From assembly GCF_900105475.1 (NCBI RefSeq), contig NZ_LT629777.1, positions 5,332,001 to 5,396,000 on the forward strand: a DNA stretch of 64,000 bases, given 5' to 3'. The translations under genes were made by a program, and so were the position numbers. The notes beneath the pieces are model-generated. The model made no database searches. It had not been told where the DNA came from and was given only the letters and a program-made list of their open reading frames with translations. This DNA comes from Pseudomonas asplenii (GTDB lineage: Bacteria; Pseudomonadota; Gammaproteobacteria; Pseudomonadales; Pseudomonadaceae). Below, piece by piece: positions 17,852-26,422 of the stretch. Within the stretch, counting starts at the first letter, position 1. Each line of letters opens with the position of its first letter.

Positions 17852-18349
17852 TCAGCAGGTTTTGGAGGCTTCACCCAGACGGTGATAGGCACGGTTGAAA
17901 TACACCAGGGCCTCGTCCGCATTACCCTGGCGAATGGTCTGGATCTCACAGTAGAAAATACTGTGGGAGCCCACTTCGTGAACCTGTGCGATACGGCAGT
18001 CGAAATTGACCAGCGCGTCGAGCATCACGGGCGCACCACTTTCCAGGGTGGTCCACTGCGTGACGGCAAAGCGCTCATCCATCGTCAGTACCCGATTCGC
18101 GAAAGCTCCGGACATCTCCTGATGATCGCCACACAGAATGTTCACGCACACTACGCCGTTGCGCTTGAAGTGTTCGTTGGAATGGGAAGCTCGATTCATG
18201 CACACCAACAGCGTGGGTGGTGAGTCTGTCACGCTGCAGACCGCCGACGCGGTAAAACCGAACCGACCTGCCACGCCATCGGTGGTGATGACCGTCACGG
18301 CACCGCCGAGCATGGCCATTGCATTACGAAAACTGCTTACGTCTACCAT
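17852..18349 (-). CDS. iacG: IacG, flavin reductase of IAA degradation
   Basis: A 165-residue split-barrel flavin reductase starting MVDVSSFRNAMAMLGGAVTV, with GRFGFTASAVCSVTDSPPTLLVC, FKRNGVVCVNIL and the C-terminal GSHSIFYCEI and YFNRAYHRL. In iac systems this protein supplies reduced flavin to the monooxygenase IacA. It is the last gene of iacABCDEFG, 11 bases after iacF. TAAGGGGAACGACC before ATG 18349 is a strong ribosome site; the longer frame lies inside iacF. The family fit is firm and the iac assignment rests on gene order and composition of the whole cluster. Confidence 0.9.
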   Translation of the reverse strand: MVDVSSFRNAMAMLGGAVTVITTDGVAGRFGFTASAVCSVTDSPPTLLVCMNRASHSNEHFKRNGVVCVNILCGDHQEMSGAFANRVLTMDERFAVTQWTTLESGAPVMLDALVNFDCRIAQVHEVGSHSIFYCEIQTIRQGNADEALVYFNRAYHRLGEASKTC

Positions 18350-18360
18350 GGTCGTTCCCC

Positions 18361-19320
18361 TTAGATATCCAGCACGAGTGTTTTGGATTTGGCGCGTGAG
18401 CAGCACACGAGAATCTGGTCATTGCCAGCTTTCTCTTCATCCGTGAGGTACACATCACGATGATCCGGCTCACCTTCAAGCACATCGCACAAGCAGGTGC
18501 CGCACACCCCCTGCTCACAGGACATCTCGATCTTGATTCCCGCTTGCGCCAGCGCGGCGAGAATGCTTTGCCCTTCTGCCACCTGCACGGTCTTGCCACT
18601 GCGCGCAGCCACCACGTCGAAGCTGGCACCGGAACTGTCTACCTCCACCTGGAAATACTCCTTATGGATGTGTTCCTCGGTATAACCCAGGTCACGCGCG
18701 CCCTGAATCACCCAGTCCATGAAACCGGCGGGACCGCAGGTATACAGGTGTGCTCCGGCCTCGCCGCGCCCCAGCACCTTGGCCAGGTCCAGCCTTTGCT
18801 CGGGCCCTTCATTGTCGAAGTGAGTGAACACCTTCGCGGCAAACGGCGAGTCGGCCAGCTCTGCCAGAAACGCACTGCGGCCACGTTCACGCCCGCAGTA
18901 ATGCAGCTCGAAGTCCTGGCCAGCGGCCTGCAGGGTGTGGGCCATGGCGATCATCGGTGTGATGCCGATACCGCCGCCGAGCAGGATCGATCGACGCGCC
19001 TCGGCGGCCAATGGGAACAGATTGCGCGGCGTGCTGATCTGTACTTCTCGGCCTTCATGCAGCGTGTCATGCACACCGACCGAACCGCCGCGAGACGCCG
19101 GATCCTTGAGGATCCCCAATCGGTAGACGCTCTGATCGGCGGGGTTGCTGCACAACGAGTATTGGCGCACCAGGCCCGGGCCGATATGCAGGTCCACATG
19201 GGCGCCGGCATCGAACATCGGCAACGGCGTACCGTCACGACGAATCAGATCCAGGACGACAACGCCGTCCCCTTGCAGCTCGCGCTTGCGCACGACTACG
19301 TCCAACAGTTGTTCAATCAT
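18361..19320 (-). CDS. iacF: IacF, PDR/VanB-type reductase (FMN, NAD, [2Fe-2S])
   Basis: About 319 residues. N-terminal flavin domain with VRQYSLCSNP, NAD domain with LLGGGIGITPMIAMAHTL and LYTCGPAGFMDWV, then a C-terminal plant-type ferredoxin with MSCEQGVCGTCLCDV and a distal ILVCCSRA Cys. This is the phthalate-dioxygenase-reductase layout. It should pass electrons from NAD(P)H to the Rieske oxygenase IacCD. ATG 19320 has GGAG 8 bp upstream; an ATG two codons earlier (19326) has too short spacing. It lies between iacE and iacG in the seven-gene unit. Confidence 0.92.
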   Translation of the reverse strand: MIEQLLDVVVRKRELQGDGVVVLDLIRRDGTPLPMFDAGAHVDLHIGPGLVRQYSLCSNPADQSVYRLGILKDPASRGGSVGVHDTLHEGREVQISTPRNLFPLAAEARRSILLGGGIGITPMIAMAHTLQAAGQDFELHYCGRERGRSAFLAELADSPFAAKVFTHFDNEGPEQRLDLAKVLGRGEAGAHLYTCGPAGFMDWVIQGARDLGYTEEHIHKEYFQVEVDSSGASFDVVAARSGKTVQVAEGQSILAALAQAGIKIEMSCEQGVCGTCLCDVLEGEPDHRDVYLTDEEKAGNDQILVCCSRAKSKTLVLDI

Positions 19321-19371
19321 GGTCATTACTCCATGGAGTTCGCAAAGGCCGCCGCAGCGGCCAGGTCACAG

Positions 19372-20112
19372 TCAGCGCATGAACAGGCCGCCATTCACGT
19401 CCCAGGTCGCCCCGGTGGTGAAATAGGCTTCGGGACGTGCCAACTGCACAATCAGATCACCGAGAAAATCCGCATCCCCCAAGCGCTGTACCGGGATATT
19501 CGCCAGCAGGCCCGGCAGGCGATCCGGCGGTACCGCGGCACGCACGGCGCTGGAGTCGATGGGGCCAGGAGCAATCGCGTTGACCGTTACTCCGCTGGCG
19601 GCAAACTCTTTGGCGAAGATCTTGGTCAGCGTGATAATCGCGCCCTTGCTCGCGGCGTAATGCGCCCCCGTGGCGGTACCGCCGTTCTGCCCGGCCAGAG
19701 AAGCCATATTGATAAGGCGCCCATAACCAGCCTGCGCCATGTGCGTGCCCAACACCTGACAGCCCAGGAACACGCTGCGCAGGTTGACCCCCACCACGGC
19801 GTCGAACTCCTCAGGGCTGATCTGCATCAGCGGCGTGGTCTTGGTTACCGCAGCGTTATTGACCACCACGTGCAGCGCGCCGAAGCGCTGCAGAACCTGG
19901 GCCAGGGCGCGCTCGAAATCTTCCTTGCGTCCGGCGTCCAGTTGCAGGGCCAGGGTGCGCATGCCATCGGGGTCCAATTGGGACGCACAAGCGGTTGCGG
20001 CCTCCAGTTTTATATCGGTGATGACTACCGAATAACCGGCCCGCAGCAGGCTGGCGCAAAAATGCTGGCCCAGCCCCTGCCCTGCGCCGGTCACCAATGC
20101 AATCTGGTTCAT
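19372..20112 (-). CDS. iacE: IacE, short-chain dehydrogenase/reductase
   Basis: A 246-residue classical SDR: cofactor motif TGAGQGLGQHF (8-18), NNAAV, catalytic region INMASLAGQNGGTATGAHYAASK (Ser, Tyr, Lys), and NAIAPGPIDSSAV. In IAA degradation IacE acts on an oxidised indole intermediate; the exact step is established knowledge for other strains, not seen here. AAGGGG sits 8 bp before the ATG. It follows iacD by 11 bases and precedes iacF by 51 bases, keeping the order C-D-E-F-G. Confidence 0.92.
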   Translation of the reverse strand: MNQIALVTGAGQGLGQHFCASLLRAGYSVVITDIKLEAATACASQLDPDGMRTLALQLDAGRKEDFERALAQVLQRFGALHVVVNNAAVTKTTPLMQISPEEFDAVVGVNLRSVFLGCQVLGTHMAQAGYGRLINMASLAGQNGGTATGAHYAASKGAIITLTKIFAKEFAASGVTVNAIAPGPIDSSAVRAAVPPDRLPGLLANIPVQRLGDADFLGDLIVQLARPEAYFTTGATWDVNGGLFMR

Positions 20113-20123
20113 GTCGGCGCCCC

Positions 20124-20600
20124 TTAAAGGATGTAGCCGATACCGGCGAGGGCATCGTCACTGTTGATAAGGCTGATCACCTTGCGCTGAATGCTGAAAC
20201 CACCCTCGGTACGCACCAGCTCGTAGGTCAGGTCGGCGCTGTAGAGTTTCAGGTTTTCCTTGCGGAACTCACGCACGTTCTGCGCACAGCGCACGGTGAC
20301 TTGCGTACCGTCATCACTGAGCACTCGAAAGCGTGATTGCGTGCGCACGGTCCGCGGCTGCGGGCTGGTCGAGATCGACTCGCCACCAATCAGACGTTGC
20401 ACCCGCAACTCACGCATATGGTGGTCGTCGTAGGCGTAGTTGAGCGTGTTCTCGAAATCGGTTTCCTTCGGGTTGATCGGGATGACGTAGGTGCCTTTGG
20501 CCGTCCACATCTTCAGCCAGCTGTCGTACTCGCCGTGATCAAGCATGTCGCCTTCCTGCCAGATGAAGGCGGTGACTTCTTGCAGTAATTGCAGGTTCAT
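20124..20600 (-). CDS. iacD: IacD, ring-hydroxylating dioxygenase small (beta) subunit
   Basis: A 158-residue NTF2-like beta subunit, starting MNLQLLQEVTAFIWQEGDML, with LKMWTAKGTYVIPI, DDHHMRELRVQRL and the C-terminal ADLTYELVRTEGGFSIQRKV. Beta subunits stabilise the alpha3-beta3 Rieske oxygenase. ATG 20600 has GTGGAGAACCCT in front, a good ribosome site, while the slightly longer frame would start at that GTG. It begins 15 bases after the iacC stop. Confidence 0.92.
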   Translation of the reverse strand: MNLQLLQEVTAFIWQEGDMLDHGEYDSWLKMWTAKGTYVIPINPKETDFENTLNYAYDDHHMRELRVQRLIGGESISTSPQPRTVRTQSRFRVLSDDGTQVTVRCAQNVREFRKENLKLYSADLTYELVRTEGGFSIQRKVISLINSDDALAGIGYIL

Positions 20601-20615
20601 AGGGTTCTCCACGGC

Positions 20616-21890
20616 TCAGGCCGACATCATCTTTTTCCACTGCTGATAGGCGGCGCGCATACCCGTCTCGGCACTGACATCAGATACCAGGCCGTCTTCA
20701 CTGGCACGCTCACCCGGCAAGCCGCGATTGAGCATGATCCACAGTTCCTCACCGGCATTGGCGCCCTTCTGCACACGCTCCCAGGCTTCGGAGTCATCCG
20801 GCGTGCCAAAGCCCATCGGCCCTTGAAAGTGCTCATGCAGACGCAGTCGGTAGCGGTTGGCGGCGGCTGGACCGCCGTCCATGGTGATGACCGAGTGATG
20901 AATCTCCGTCTCGGTGACCGAGATCGGTTGCAGCACACGGAAAAAGGCCATCGAACAGGCCACGTTCGGGAACAGGTTGAGGTTGAAACCGGTGCCGCCG
21001 ACGGCGCGCACGATACGGCGCACCTGCTGCTCTTCGATGCCTTCTTCACGCAGCTCGGCGGCCAATGCTTCAAAGCGTTCGGGGATCGGTTTGTCCAGCT
21101 CGGCTTCCAGGTCAACCAGGTCTGGAATCATCACCATCACGCTGTGGCCGTTGCCCAGGTCCTCGACATAACCCGGGCCTTTGACGAAGTCGAACAACGC
21201 CAGGGTCTGCTCGTCCACCGAGGACAGAAAGCTCTTATGCACCAGCGGGAAGTGATAGGCGTCGGTGGTGTTTTCCAGCTGGATCTTCCAGTTGCCCGGA
21301 AAGCGGAAGCGATGTTCGCCCGGCACCTTGATGCCATAGCCCGCGCCCTGTTTCATGAACAGGTCCATCCATTTTTTCGCCGGGCCCAGGTAGTCCACCA
21401 GCGGCTCGATATCGTCCTTGAAGGTGGCGAAAATCATGCCGGCGTAACTTTCGGTGCGCAGGCTGACCAACGGCAATTGCGCCTTGTCGATGCAATCGCC
21501 GTAGCTCTCCGGATGCGGAATGCCACGCAGTGAACCGTCCAGCGCGTAGCCCCAGCCGTGATACGGACAGACGAAACTGTTGGTCTTGCCCTTTTTGTGT
21601 TCACACACGGTTGCGCCACGGTGGCGGCAGCGATTGAGCAAGACGTGTACGTCTTTCTTGCGGTCGCGCACCACGATGACCGGTTGCTTGCCGACATAGG
21701 TGGTCTTGTAGCTGCCGTTGTCGGGGATCTCGCTTTCATGGGCGACCCAGATCCAGGTACTGTAGAAAATCTTTTCAAGCTCGGCATCGAACAACCGGGC
21801 ATCGGTGTACATCGAGGTGTGCACACGATCGGACTGCACCAGGTCGGCAGGATCAACGCTCAGGTTTACCGCGGGAATCAGCTTGTTCAT
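20616..21890 (-). CDS. iacC: IacC, Rieske ring-hydroxylating dioxygenase large (alpha) subunit
   Basis: A 424-residue Rieske oxygenase alpha subunit. The [2Fe-2S] ligands are C88-x-H90 (NRCRHRG) and C108-x2-H111 (CPYHGWGY). The mononuclear iron ligands are D210, H213 and H218 in ENTTDAYHFPLVHKS. It belongs to the benzoate/anthranilate-type group by layout. With IacD and reductase IacF it should dihydroxylate the oxindole-type intermediate on the way to catechol. The gene follows iacB by 12 bases. All catalytic residues are intact. Confidence 0.94.
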   Translation of the reverse strand: MNKLIPAVNLSVDPADLVQSDRVHTSMYTDARLFDAELEKIFYSTWIWVAHESEIPDNGSYKTTYVGKQPVIVVRDRKKDVHVLLNRCRHRGATVCEHKKGKTNSFVCPYHGWGYALDGSLRGIPHPESYGDCIDKAQLPLVSLRTESYAGMIFATFKDDIEPLVDYLGPAKKWMDLFMKQGAGYGIKVPGEHRFRFPGNWKIQLENTTDAYHFPLVHKSFLSSVDEQTLALFDFVKGPGYVEDLGNGHSVMVMIPDLVDLEAELDKPIPERFEALAAELREEGIEEQQVRRIVRAVGGTGFNLNLFPNVACSMAFFRVLQPISVTETEIHHSVITMDGGPAAANRYRLRLHEHFQGPMGFGTPDDSEAWERVQKGANAGEELWIMLNRGLPGERASEDGLVSDVSAETGMRAAYQQWKKMMSA

Positions 21891-21902
21891 GGTAGGTCAG
21901 CC

Positions 21903-22265
21903 TCAAGTACGCTGGATGATCAGCTCGCGCCCAACCCGGGCTTCGACCTTGGCGTAGCGCCACAACTTGTATGGCCCCTCACCGACCGGCGTGCTGCGAA
22001 ACAGGTTGCAGGCGGCATGCACGGTTTCGATATCCGGTACATCGGCCAGCAGATAGGTGGTCCACGGGAAGCCATCGGAGGGCCCGACCATGCTTTGGTC
22101 ATCGTCCATATTGCCCAGCACGTGCACGCCCGCCAGGTCATGAATACCGTTCCACATGGCGCTGAACGCGGCCCACACCTGCAGTTGCTCGTCACGGGGG
22201 GCGTCGAAGAAATTCTGGTTGATACCCATGCAAAACAGCACGCGAAGCATTTTCCTGGAAGTCAT
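21903..22265 (-). CDS. iacB: IacB, small protein of IAA degradation
   Basis: A 120-residue protein with the pattern MLRVLFCMGINQNFFDAPRD, VWAAFSAMWNGIHDLAGVHV, GFPWTTYLLADVPDIETVHA and a C-terminal LWRYAKVEARVGRELI. The ferredoxin-like strand-helix repeats resemble small dimeric alpha/beta-barrel proteins. Its place between iacA and iacC matches IacB, whose exact role in IAA breakdown is not settled as far as I know. The start is uncertain: ATG 22265 or 22250 (AGGAAA just before); a longer frame runs into iacA. Confidence 0.85.
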   Translation of the reverse strand: MTSRKMLRVLFCMGINQNFFDAPRDEQLQVWAAFSAMWNGIHDLAGVHVLGNMDDDQSMVGPSDGFPWTTYLLADVPDIETVHAACNLFRSTPVGEGPYKLWRYAKVEARVGRELIIQRT

Positions 22266-22281
22266 TTCAAGGTCTCGACGG

Positions 22282-23454
22282 TTAGAGGTAGCCAGGCAAG
22301 GGCTGTTTGCCGAAGAACATCGCTCCGGCGTTCTGATAGGTGATATCGCCCATGAAGGCATGCTGGGTGACGACTTGGGCATCGTTGACACAGCGTGCCA
22401 GCGGGCTGTCGTTGTACACACCGCTCATGCCCGACAGCATCTGCGCGGTACGGGCGACATCGGCGGCCACGCGGGTGGCATGGGTCGAAGACAGGCGCAG
22501 CAAGTTGGTTGCCTCCACAGGCACCGCATCACCGGCCAGCACGTAATCCCAGGCACGGTCGATGGACTCGTAGAAAAACGCACGGGCGGCGCGCAGGTCG
22601 GCTTCGGCGCGGGCCATATCGACCTGTGCCAGCGGACGGTCGGCAATCGCCGGGGCTCCGGTCACCGACACCCGCCCACTGGCCATGTCAGCCAACGCAT
22701 CCAGGGCCGCACGGGCCACGCCCAGGCCGACCACCGAGAGCACCTGGGTGGCGAATGACAGCGACGGGTAACGGAAAAACGGCTCGTCGAGGTTGGGCAG
22801 ACCGCCGCGTACAAAGGTCCACTCCTCGGCAACTCGCACGTTCTGCGCGACCAGGTCGTGACTGCCGGTCCCCAAGAGGCCGACGGTGTCCCAGGTTTCT
22901 TCGATGCGAATCGCACTGCGCGGCATCACCGCAATGCGTGGCAGGCCAAACGTGTCGCCGCTCTTGGGGGCGATGCCGACACCGACGACATCCGCCCCCA
23001 AAGACCCGCTGGAATACTTCCAACGGCCGCTGACCATGAAGCCTCCGCTGACCACTTCAGCAGGTTGCGGCGGAAAGATGCCACCGGCGAAGACCAGGTC
23101 AGGGCCATCGGCGTACAACTGGGCAATGCTGTCCAGGGGCAACGCCGCGAGGTAGACCGGGCTCATGCCGAAACTGGCCACCCAACCGGCCGAGCCATCG
23201 GCCTGGGAGATGCGTTCGATCAACCGGCAGAATTCGGCAGGCGAACACTCCAGCCCCCCAAAGCGTTTAGGCACCAGTGCCCGGTAAACGCCGTGCTGTT
23301 TGAAGGATTCGATCACATCCGGCGAGATGTGCCGCTGGCGATTGAACTCACCGGCTTGGGCACGGTTACGAATGTCGTCAAGCAACACGTCGAAATCGGG
23401 ACCACAGGCGAGCGGACTCGCGACTTGTGTCGCGCAGGCATTTAGCGCATGCAT
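22282..23454 (-). CDS. iacA: IacA, flavin-dependent IAA monooxygenase (acyl-CoA dehydrogenase fold)
   Basis: A 390-residue flavoprotein of the acyl-CoA dehydrogenase/HpaB-C-type monooxygenase group. It shows LVPKRFGGLECSPAEFCRLI, ADGSAGWVASFGM, VSGRWKYSSGS, TWDTVGLLGTGSHDL and the C-terminal helical domain with LSSTHATRVAADVARTAQML. In the iac pathway it carries out the first oxygenation of indole-3-acetate, with reduced flavin from IacG. GGAG lies 7 bp before the ATG. It is first in the iacABCDEFG unit and its promoter carries a 28-bp inverted-repeat operator (23671-23698). Confidence 0.93.
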   Translation of the reverse strand: MHALNACATQVASPLACGPDFDVLLDDIRNRAQAGEFNRQRHISPDVIESFKQHGVYRALVPKRFGGLECSPAEFCRLIERISQADGSAGWVASFGMSPVYLAALPLDSIAQLYADGPDLVFAGGIFPPQPAEVVSGGFMVSGRWKYSSGSLGADVVGVGIAPKSGDTFGLPRIAVMPRSAIRIEETWDTVGLLGTGSHDLVAQNVRVAEEWTFVRGGLPNLDEPFFRYPSLSFATQVLSVVGLGVARAALDALADMASGRVSVTGAPAIADRPLAQVDMARAEADLRAARAFFYESIDRAWDYVLAGDAVPVEATNLLRLSSTHATRVAADVARTAQMLSGMSGVYNDSPLARCVNDAQVVTQHAFMGDITYQNAGAMFFGKQPLPGYL

Positions 23455-23670
23455 ACATTTACTCCGTCGTCAGGAACGGTATGGGGCTTGGGCAGGATTC
23501 AGTGCCGGGCTCGGGTAGAGGAGCGGGCGGATCGCAAAGAAGTTGCGGGCGCAGTAGAGACGACTTCGGTTCGAAGAAGAGCCGCTACGCAAGCTGAGCA
23601 CACAGGATGGATCGGCATAGTGGTTACCTTTGTTTTTGTGGTTGCCGTGGCGATAAATCTGAGCGTATTT

Positions 23671-23698
23671 ACGTGAATAGTCAATGGAATATTCACGT
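23671..23698. promoter_or_regulatory. Candidate IacR operator upstream of iacA
   Basis: ACGTGAATA (23671-23679) and TATTCACGT (23690-23698) form a perfect 9-bp inverted repeat with half-sites offset by 19 bp. On the minus strand TTGACT (23684-23679) lies inside it as a possible -35 box for iacA. The same half-site and spacing occur at 27970-27996, and a single related site at 25670. Confidence 0.75.
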
Positions 23699-23852
23699 AT
23701 TAATCTTGAATTTATTCGCTGAAAAGCCCACAAAAAAACAAAGAAATACGATACAAATAATTGTTTTAATTGGATTTTTACTTTAATCCCATGAAACCAA
23801 AGCCTCATGAAAAATATTTTCAGATCAGCCATTTGACTGATTTTTTGACAGC

Positions 23853-23878
23853 GTGCACCCCGCTAGACCGGGGCGCAC
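23853..23878 (-). terminator. Stem-loop after iacI
   Basis: GTGCACCCCG (23853-23862) pairs with CGGGGCGCAC (23869-23878), one mismatch, with a 6-base loop, 40 bp beyond the iacI stop. No U-run follows on the minus strand, so factor-independent termination is uncertain. Confidence 0.4.
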
Positions 23879-23917
23879 GGCAGGTGATGGGCAGAAGGTG
23901 TCAGCGCTGGCGCAAGG

Positions 23918-24448
23918 TCATTGCCTGGGCGTCTCAGGCACTGGCAGGTCGTCTTCGCTGTTCCAGGCTTGCACAGGGCGCCCGAATAGATTTTCCGTCT
24001 GGAAATGCGCCATGCGCCAATGCCCGTCTTCCTCGGCAAAACGCACGGTCAGTCGCGCCGCGTTCAAGTGGGACGCGCCGCTGGCAAACGTCGATGTCTG
24101 CAACATCACCCAACTGCCCATCGCACAGTCCTCGCGAACCTCGATCAGCTCGCTGGTGAGGAAGTGCACATTGAGAGCAAAGTGCGCCGGTGACTTCATA
24201 TAGCCGGCAAACATCGCGGCAATGGCTTCACGGCCTCTGTAGCCGCCAAAACTCTTGGCGTATTTGGCGCCCTTGCCCTCCCACACGGCATCTCGGGTGA
24301 ACAGGCCGGCCAGTTCCTCCAACGGCGTGTGCGCATCCAACCCGTCACACAGCACCATGTAGCGATTCATGCAGGCACGGACGCGGTCCTGGGTTTCAAA
24401 ACGCTGCAAGCGCTGCTCAAGCATTGCCAGAGACAGTGACTCACTCAT
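23918..24448 (-). CDS. iacI: IacI, SnoaL/NTF2-like protein
   Basis: A 176-residue SnoaL-like (NTF2 fold) protein: RVRACMNRYMVLCDGLD, LAGLFTRDAVWEGKG, YRGREAIAAMFAGYMKSPAH, MGSWVMLQTSTFASG and ARLTVRFAEEDGHWRMAHFQ. IacI occurs in known iac clusters and its exact role is unclear to me; the fold is used by small isomerases, cyclases and hydratases. GGAG lies 6 bp before ATG 24448; the TTG two codons upstream is less likely. It follows iacH by 18 bases, forming a two-gene unit. Confidence 0.88.
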   Translation of the reverse strand: MSESLSLAMLEQRLQRFETQDRVRACMNRYMVLCDGLDAHTPLEELAGLFTRDAVWEGKGAKYAKSFGGYRGREAIAAMFAGYMKSPAHFALNVHFLTSELIEVREDCAMGSWVMLQTSTFASGASHLNAARLTVRFAEEDGHWRMAHFQTENLFGRPVQAWNSEDDLPVPETPRQ

Positions 24449-24466
24449 GTTCAACTCCTTGGCCGA

Positions 24467-25591
24467 TCAGCCGTCGTGTCTGGAATACAGGCGCTCGAGC
24501 AAGTGACCGGCGATCGCCAGCACCTGTTCGTCCACGCCCTTGGCACCCACCAGTTGCAGCCCCACCGGCAGCCCTTCGGCGCTGCCCAGGGGGATGCTCA
24601 AGGCCGGGTGACCGGACAGGTTGAAAGGCCGTACAAACCGAGTCATGCCCAGCACGGCTTGCGTATCGGCAGCATCGGCGAGCCTCAACGGGAAGTCCGG
24701 CATGGTCGGCAGCACCAGTACGTCGACTTGACGCAATGCTGCATCGACTTCGGCCGTGAACTGCTCGCGCACCAGTTCGGCGTTTGCCAACGCCTCGGCG
24801 GTGGTGGTTCCAGCGGCGGCCAGTCGGCTGGCGATATCAGCGCCCACCTGCCCGCTTTCCAGCAGGTGACCACAGGCGTCGAAGGTTTCACGATTGATCA
24901 CCACCATGCCGGCGGCATAAGCCGCGTCAAAACTCGGCAAACTGATGGAATGAGTGGGCAAGCCGCTACCCGCCACGGCCGCATCAATCACGCGTTGCAC
25001 TGCCGCACTGGCATCTACCGCCAATACGCCGAGCCGGGGTTGCTGCTGCACCGACACCGGCTGGAACGTGGCGTCGATGGCCTGCATCGCCGTGATCAGC
25101 ATGGGCAGGCTGGCGGCAAACGGTCCGACACAATCCAGGCTGCTGCGCGCGGGCATCACCCCACGGCGACTGACGCGACCGAAGGTCGGCTTGAAGCCGA
25201 ATACCCCGCAGCAGCACGCCGGGATACGCACCGAACCGCCGGTGTCGGTGCCAAGGGTAAAGTCCGCCAGGCCGGCAGCCACGGCAGCCGCTGAACCACT
25301 GGAAGAACCGCCGGGAATACGCCCGGGAAAGCGTGGGTTCGGTGCGGTACCGGTCCAGTGGTTGATACCAGTGGTACCGAACGCCAACTCGTGCAGGCTG
25401 GTCTTGGCCACCAGGTGGCAGCCCTTGTCCAACAACGCTTGTACCACCTCGGCATGGGCGCTGGCGGGCGGCGCGGTATTCAGCGCCTGACTCGACGCCC
25501 GGGTCACCAGGCCTGCCACGTCGATCGTGTCTTTCACCATCACGGTAGGCCCGTTGCCGCCAAGAGAAAACTGTTCAATCACAATGCTCAT
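24467..25591 (-). CDS. iacH: IacH, amidase-signature family hydrolase
   Basis: A 374-residue amidase-signature protein. The catalytic Lys is in MVKDTIDVAG, and the Ser cluster is in PGGSSSGSAAAVAAG with the downstream GTDTGGSVRIPAC. At 374 residues it is shorter than the usual 450-500, the reduction being in the C-terminal half. It is present in known iac clusters as a probable amidohydrolase of the pathway or of IAA conjugates. It is first in the minus-strand iacHI unit and divergent from iacR. Its promoter region contains an ACGTGAATT half-site overlapping a TTGACA hexamer. Confidence 0.88.
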   Translation of the reverse strand: MSIVIEQFSLGGNGPTVMVKDTIDVAGLVTRASSQALNTAPPASAHAEVVQALLDKGCHLVAKTSLHELAFGTTGINHWTGTAPNPRFPGRIPGGSSSGSAAAVAAGLADFTLGTDTGGSVRIPACCCGVFGFKPTFGRVSRRGVMPARSSLDCVGPFAASLPMLITAMQAIDATFQPVSVQQQPRLGVLAVDASAAVQRVIDAAVAGSGLPTHSISLPSFDAAYAAGMVVINRETFDACGHLLESGQVGADIASRLAAAGTTTAEALANAELVREQFTAEVDAALRQVDVLVLPTMPDFPLRLADAADTQAVLGMTRFVRPFNLSGHPALSIPLGSAEGLPVGLQLVGAKGVDEQVLAIAGHLLERLYSRHDG

Positions 25592-25669
25592 GCCATGTTT
25601 TTCCTTCAGTGCGAAATCCGGAGAGGGACGGCGGACACGCCGTTTGCCTTTTCACACTCACCGACTATT

Positions 25670-25683
25670 ACGTGAATTGTCAA
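25670..25683. promoter_or_regulatory. IacR-type half-site overlapping a TTGACA box before iacH
   Basis: ACGTGAATTGTCAA keeps 13 of the first 14 bases of the iacA operator (ACGTGAATAGTCAA), but the opposite half-site is missing. On the minus strand it contains a consensus TTGACA -35 box for iacH. An inverted AATTCACGA lies 74 bp away at 25744-25752, close to the iacR start. Confidence 0.55.
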
Positions 25684-25761
25684 TTAAATCCCATCGGCTT
25701 CCCTTGCTCACGCCCTCACCTCTTGCGCACCAATACCGTGCCCAATTCACGAGAAAAGTCT

Positions 25762-26271
25762 ATGATTACTCGCCTCTTCCGACATGAGCCCGCCATGACC
25801 TCTCCCAAACCCCATGCAAGCCGCTACGACCCCGGCAGTGAAGACTTTCACAAAGAAGAATTTCCCTTCTACTGGCTGGCCATGGTGCACGGCCGCTACA
25901 GCCAGTACATGGAAAAAGCCCTGAAAAAAATTGGCATGGATATCCCGCGCTGGCGCGTGTTGTTCATCCTCAAGGAAAACGGCCAGTCCAGTATTTCCGA
26001 GATTTCCACTCACGCCATCGCCAAGCTGTCGACCATCACCAAAACGGTGTACCGCATGAAGGAAGATGGCCTGGTCGACACCGCGCCATGCGAGGACGAT
26101 GGACGGGTTACCCAGGTGCGCATCACTGCCGAAGGCCGCGCTGCCATCGAGCGTATCCAGGTTGCGACCAGTGACGTGTTCAAGCGCAGCTTCACCGGCA
26201 TGACCGAAGCCCAGATCCAGCGCCTGAACCGCATGCTGGAAACGGTGTTCCACAACCTGGGCGAGCCTTAG
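25762..26271 (+). CDS. iacR: IacR, MarR family regulator of the iac genes
   Basis: A 169-residue MarR-type regulator. The winged helix is visible in WRVLFILKENGQSSISEIST, AIAKLSTITKTVYRMKEDGL and the wing DDGRVTQVRITAEGRAAIER. The N-terminal KEEFPFYWLAMVHGRYSQYM is the dimerisation helix. It is divergent from iacHI, as expected for IacR, which represses iac genes until IAA or a product is present. The start may be ATG 25762 or 25795; neither has a strong ribosome site, and an AATTCACGA site sits just before the first, suggesting autoregulation. Confidence 0.88.
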   Translation: MITRLFRHEPAMTSPKPHASRYDPGSEDFHKEEFPFYWLAMVHGRYSQYMEKALKKIGMDIPRWRVLFILKENGQSSISEISTHAIAKLSTITKTVYRMKEDGLVDTAPCEDDGRVTQVRITAEGRAAIERIQVATSDVFKRSFTGMTEAQIQRLNRMLETVFHNLGEP

Positions 26272-26422
26272 GGGCGATAGGCTGGTTGCTGTCAGGCATC
26301 TCCAAACTCCTGGCAAGCTCAAACAAGCACAAGAGTGGGCATCGGCTTCTAATGAAAGGGTCTATCGAGCGCGTCAGAACCTGAACAGGACTGGACGCGA
26401 CGAACCCTTCTGGAGCGCCAGC

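Larger units (their letters stand above)
23455..23917. other. Non-coding gap upstream of iacA
   Basis: 463 bases between the iacA start and the iacI stop. It holds the iacA ribosome site and leader, an inverted-repeat operator at 23671-23698, an AT-rich stretch (about 23700-23850), and a GC stem-loop at 23853-23878 after iacI. I see no convincing gene; the small open frames here lack ribosome sites and conserved motifs. Confidence 0.7.

Noticed and set aside
18460..20127. 555-codon open frame antisense to iacE and iacF
   Set aside because: Spans two clear genes and their junction on the other strand, with no domain or ribosome site.
26272..26422. Sigma-54 promoter before the FeaB-like gene (TGGCAAG)
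   Set aside because: No TTGC at the needed distance from the GG element.
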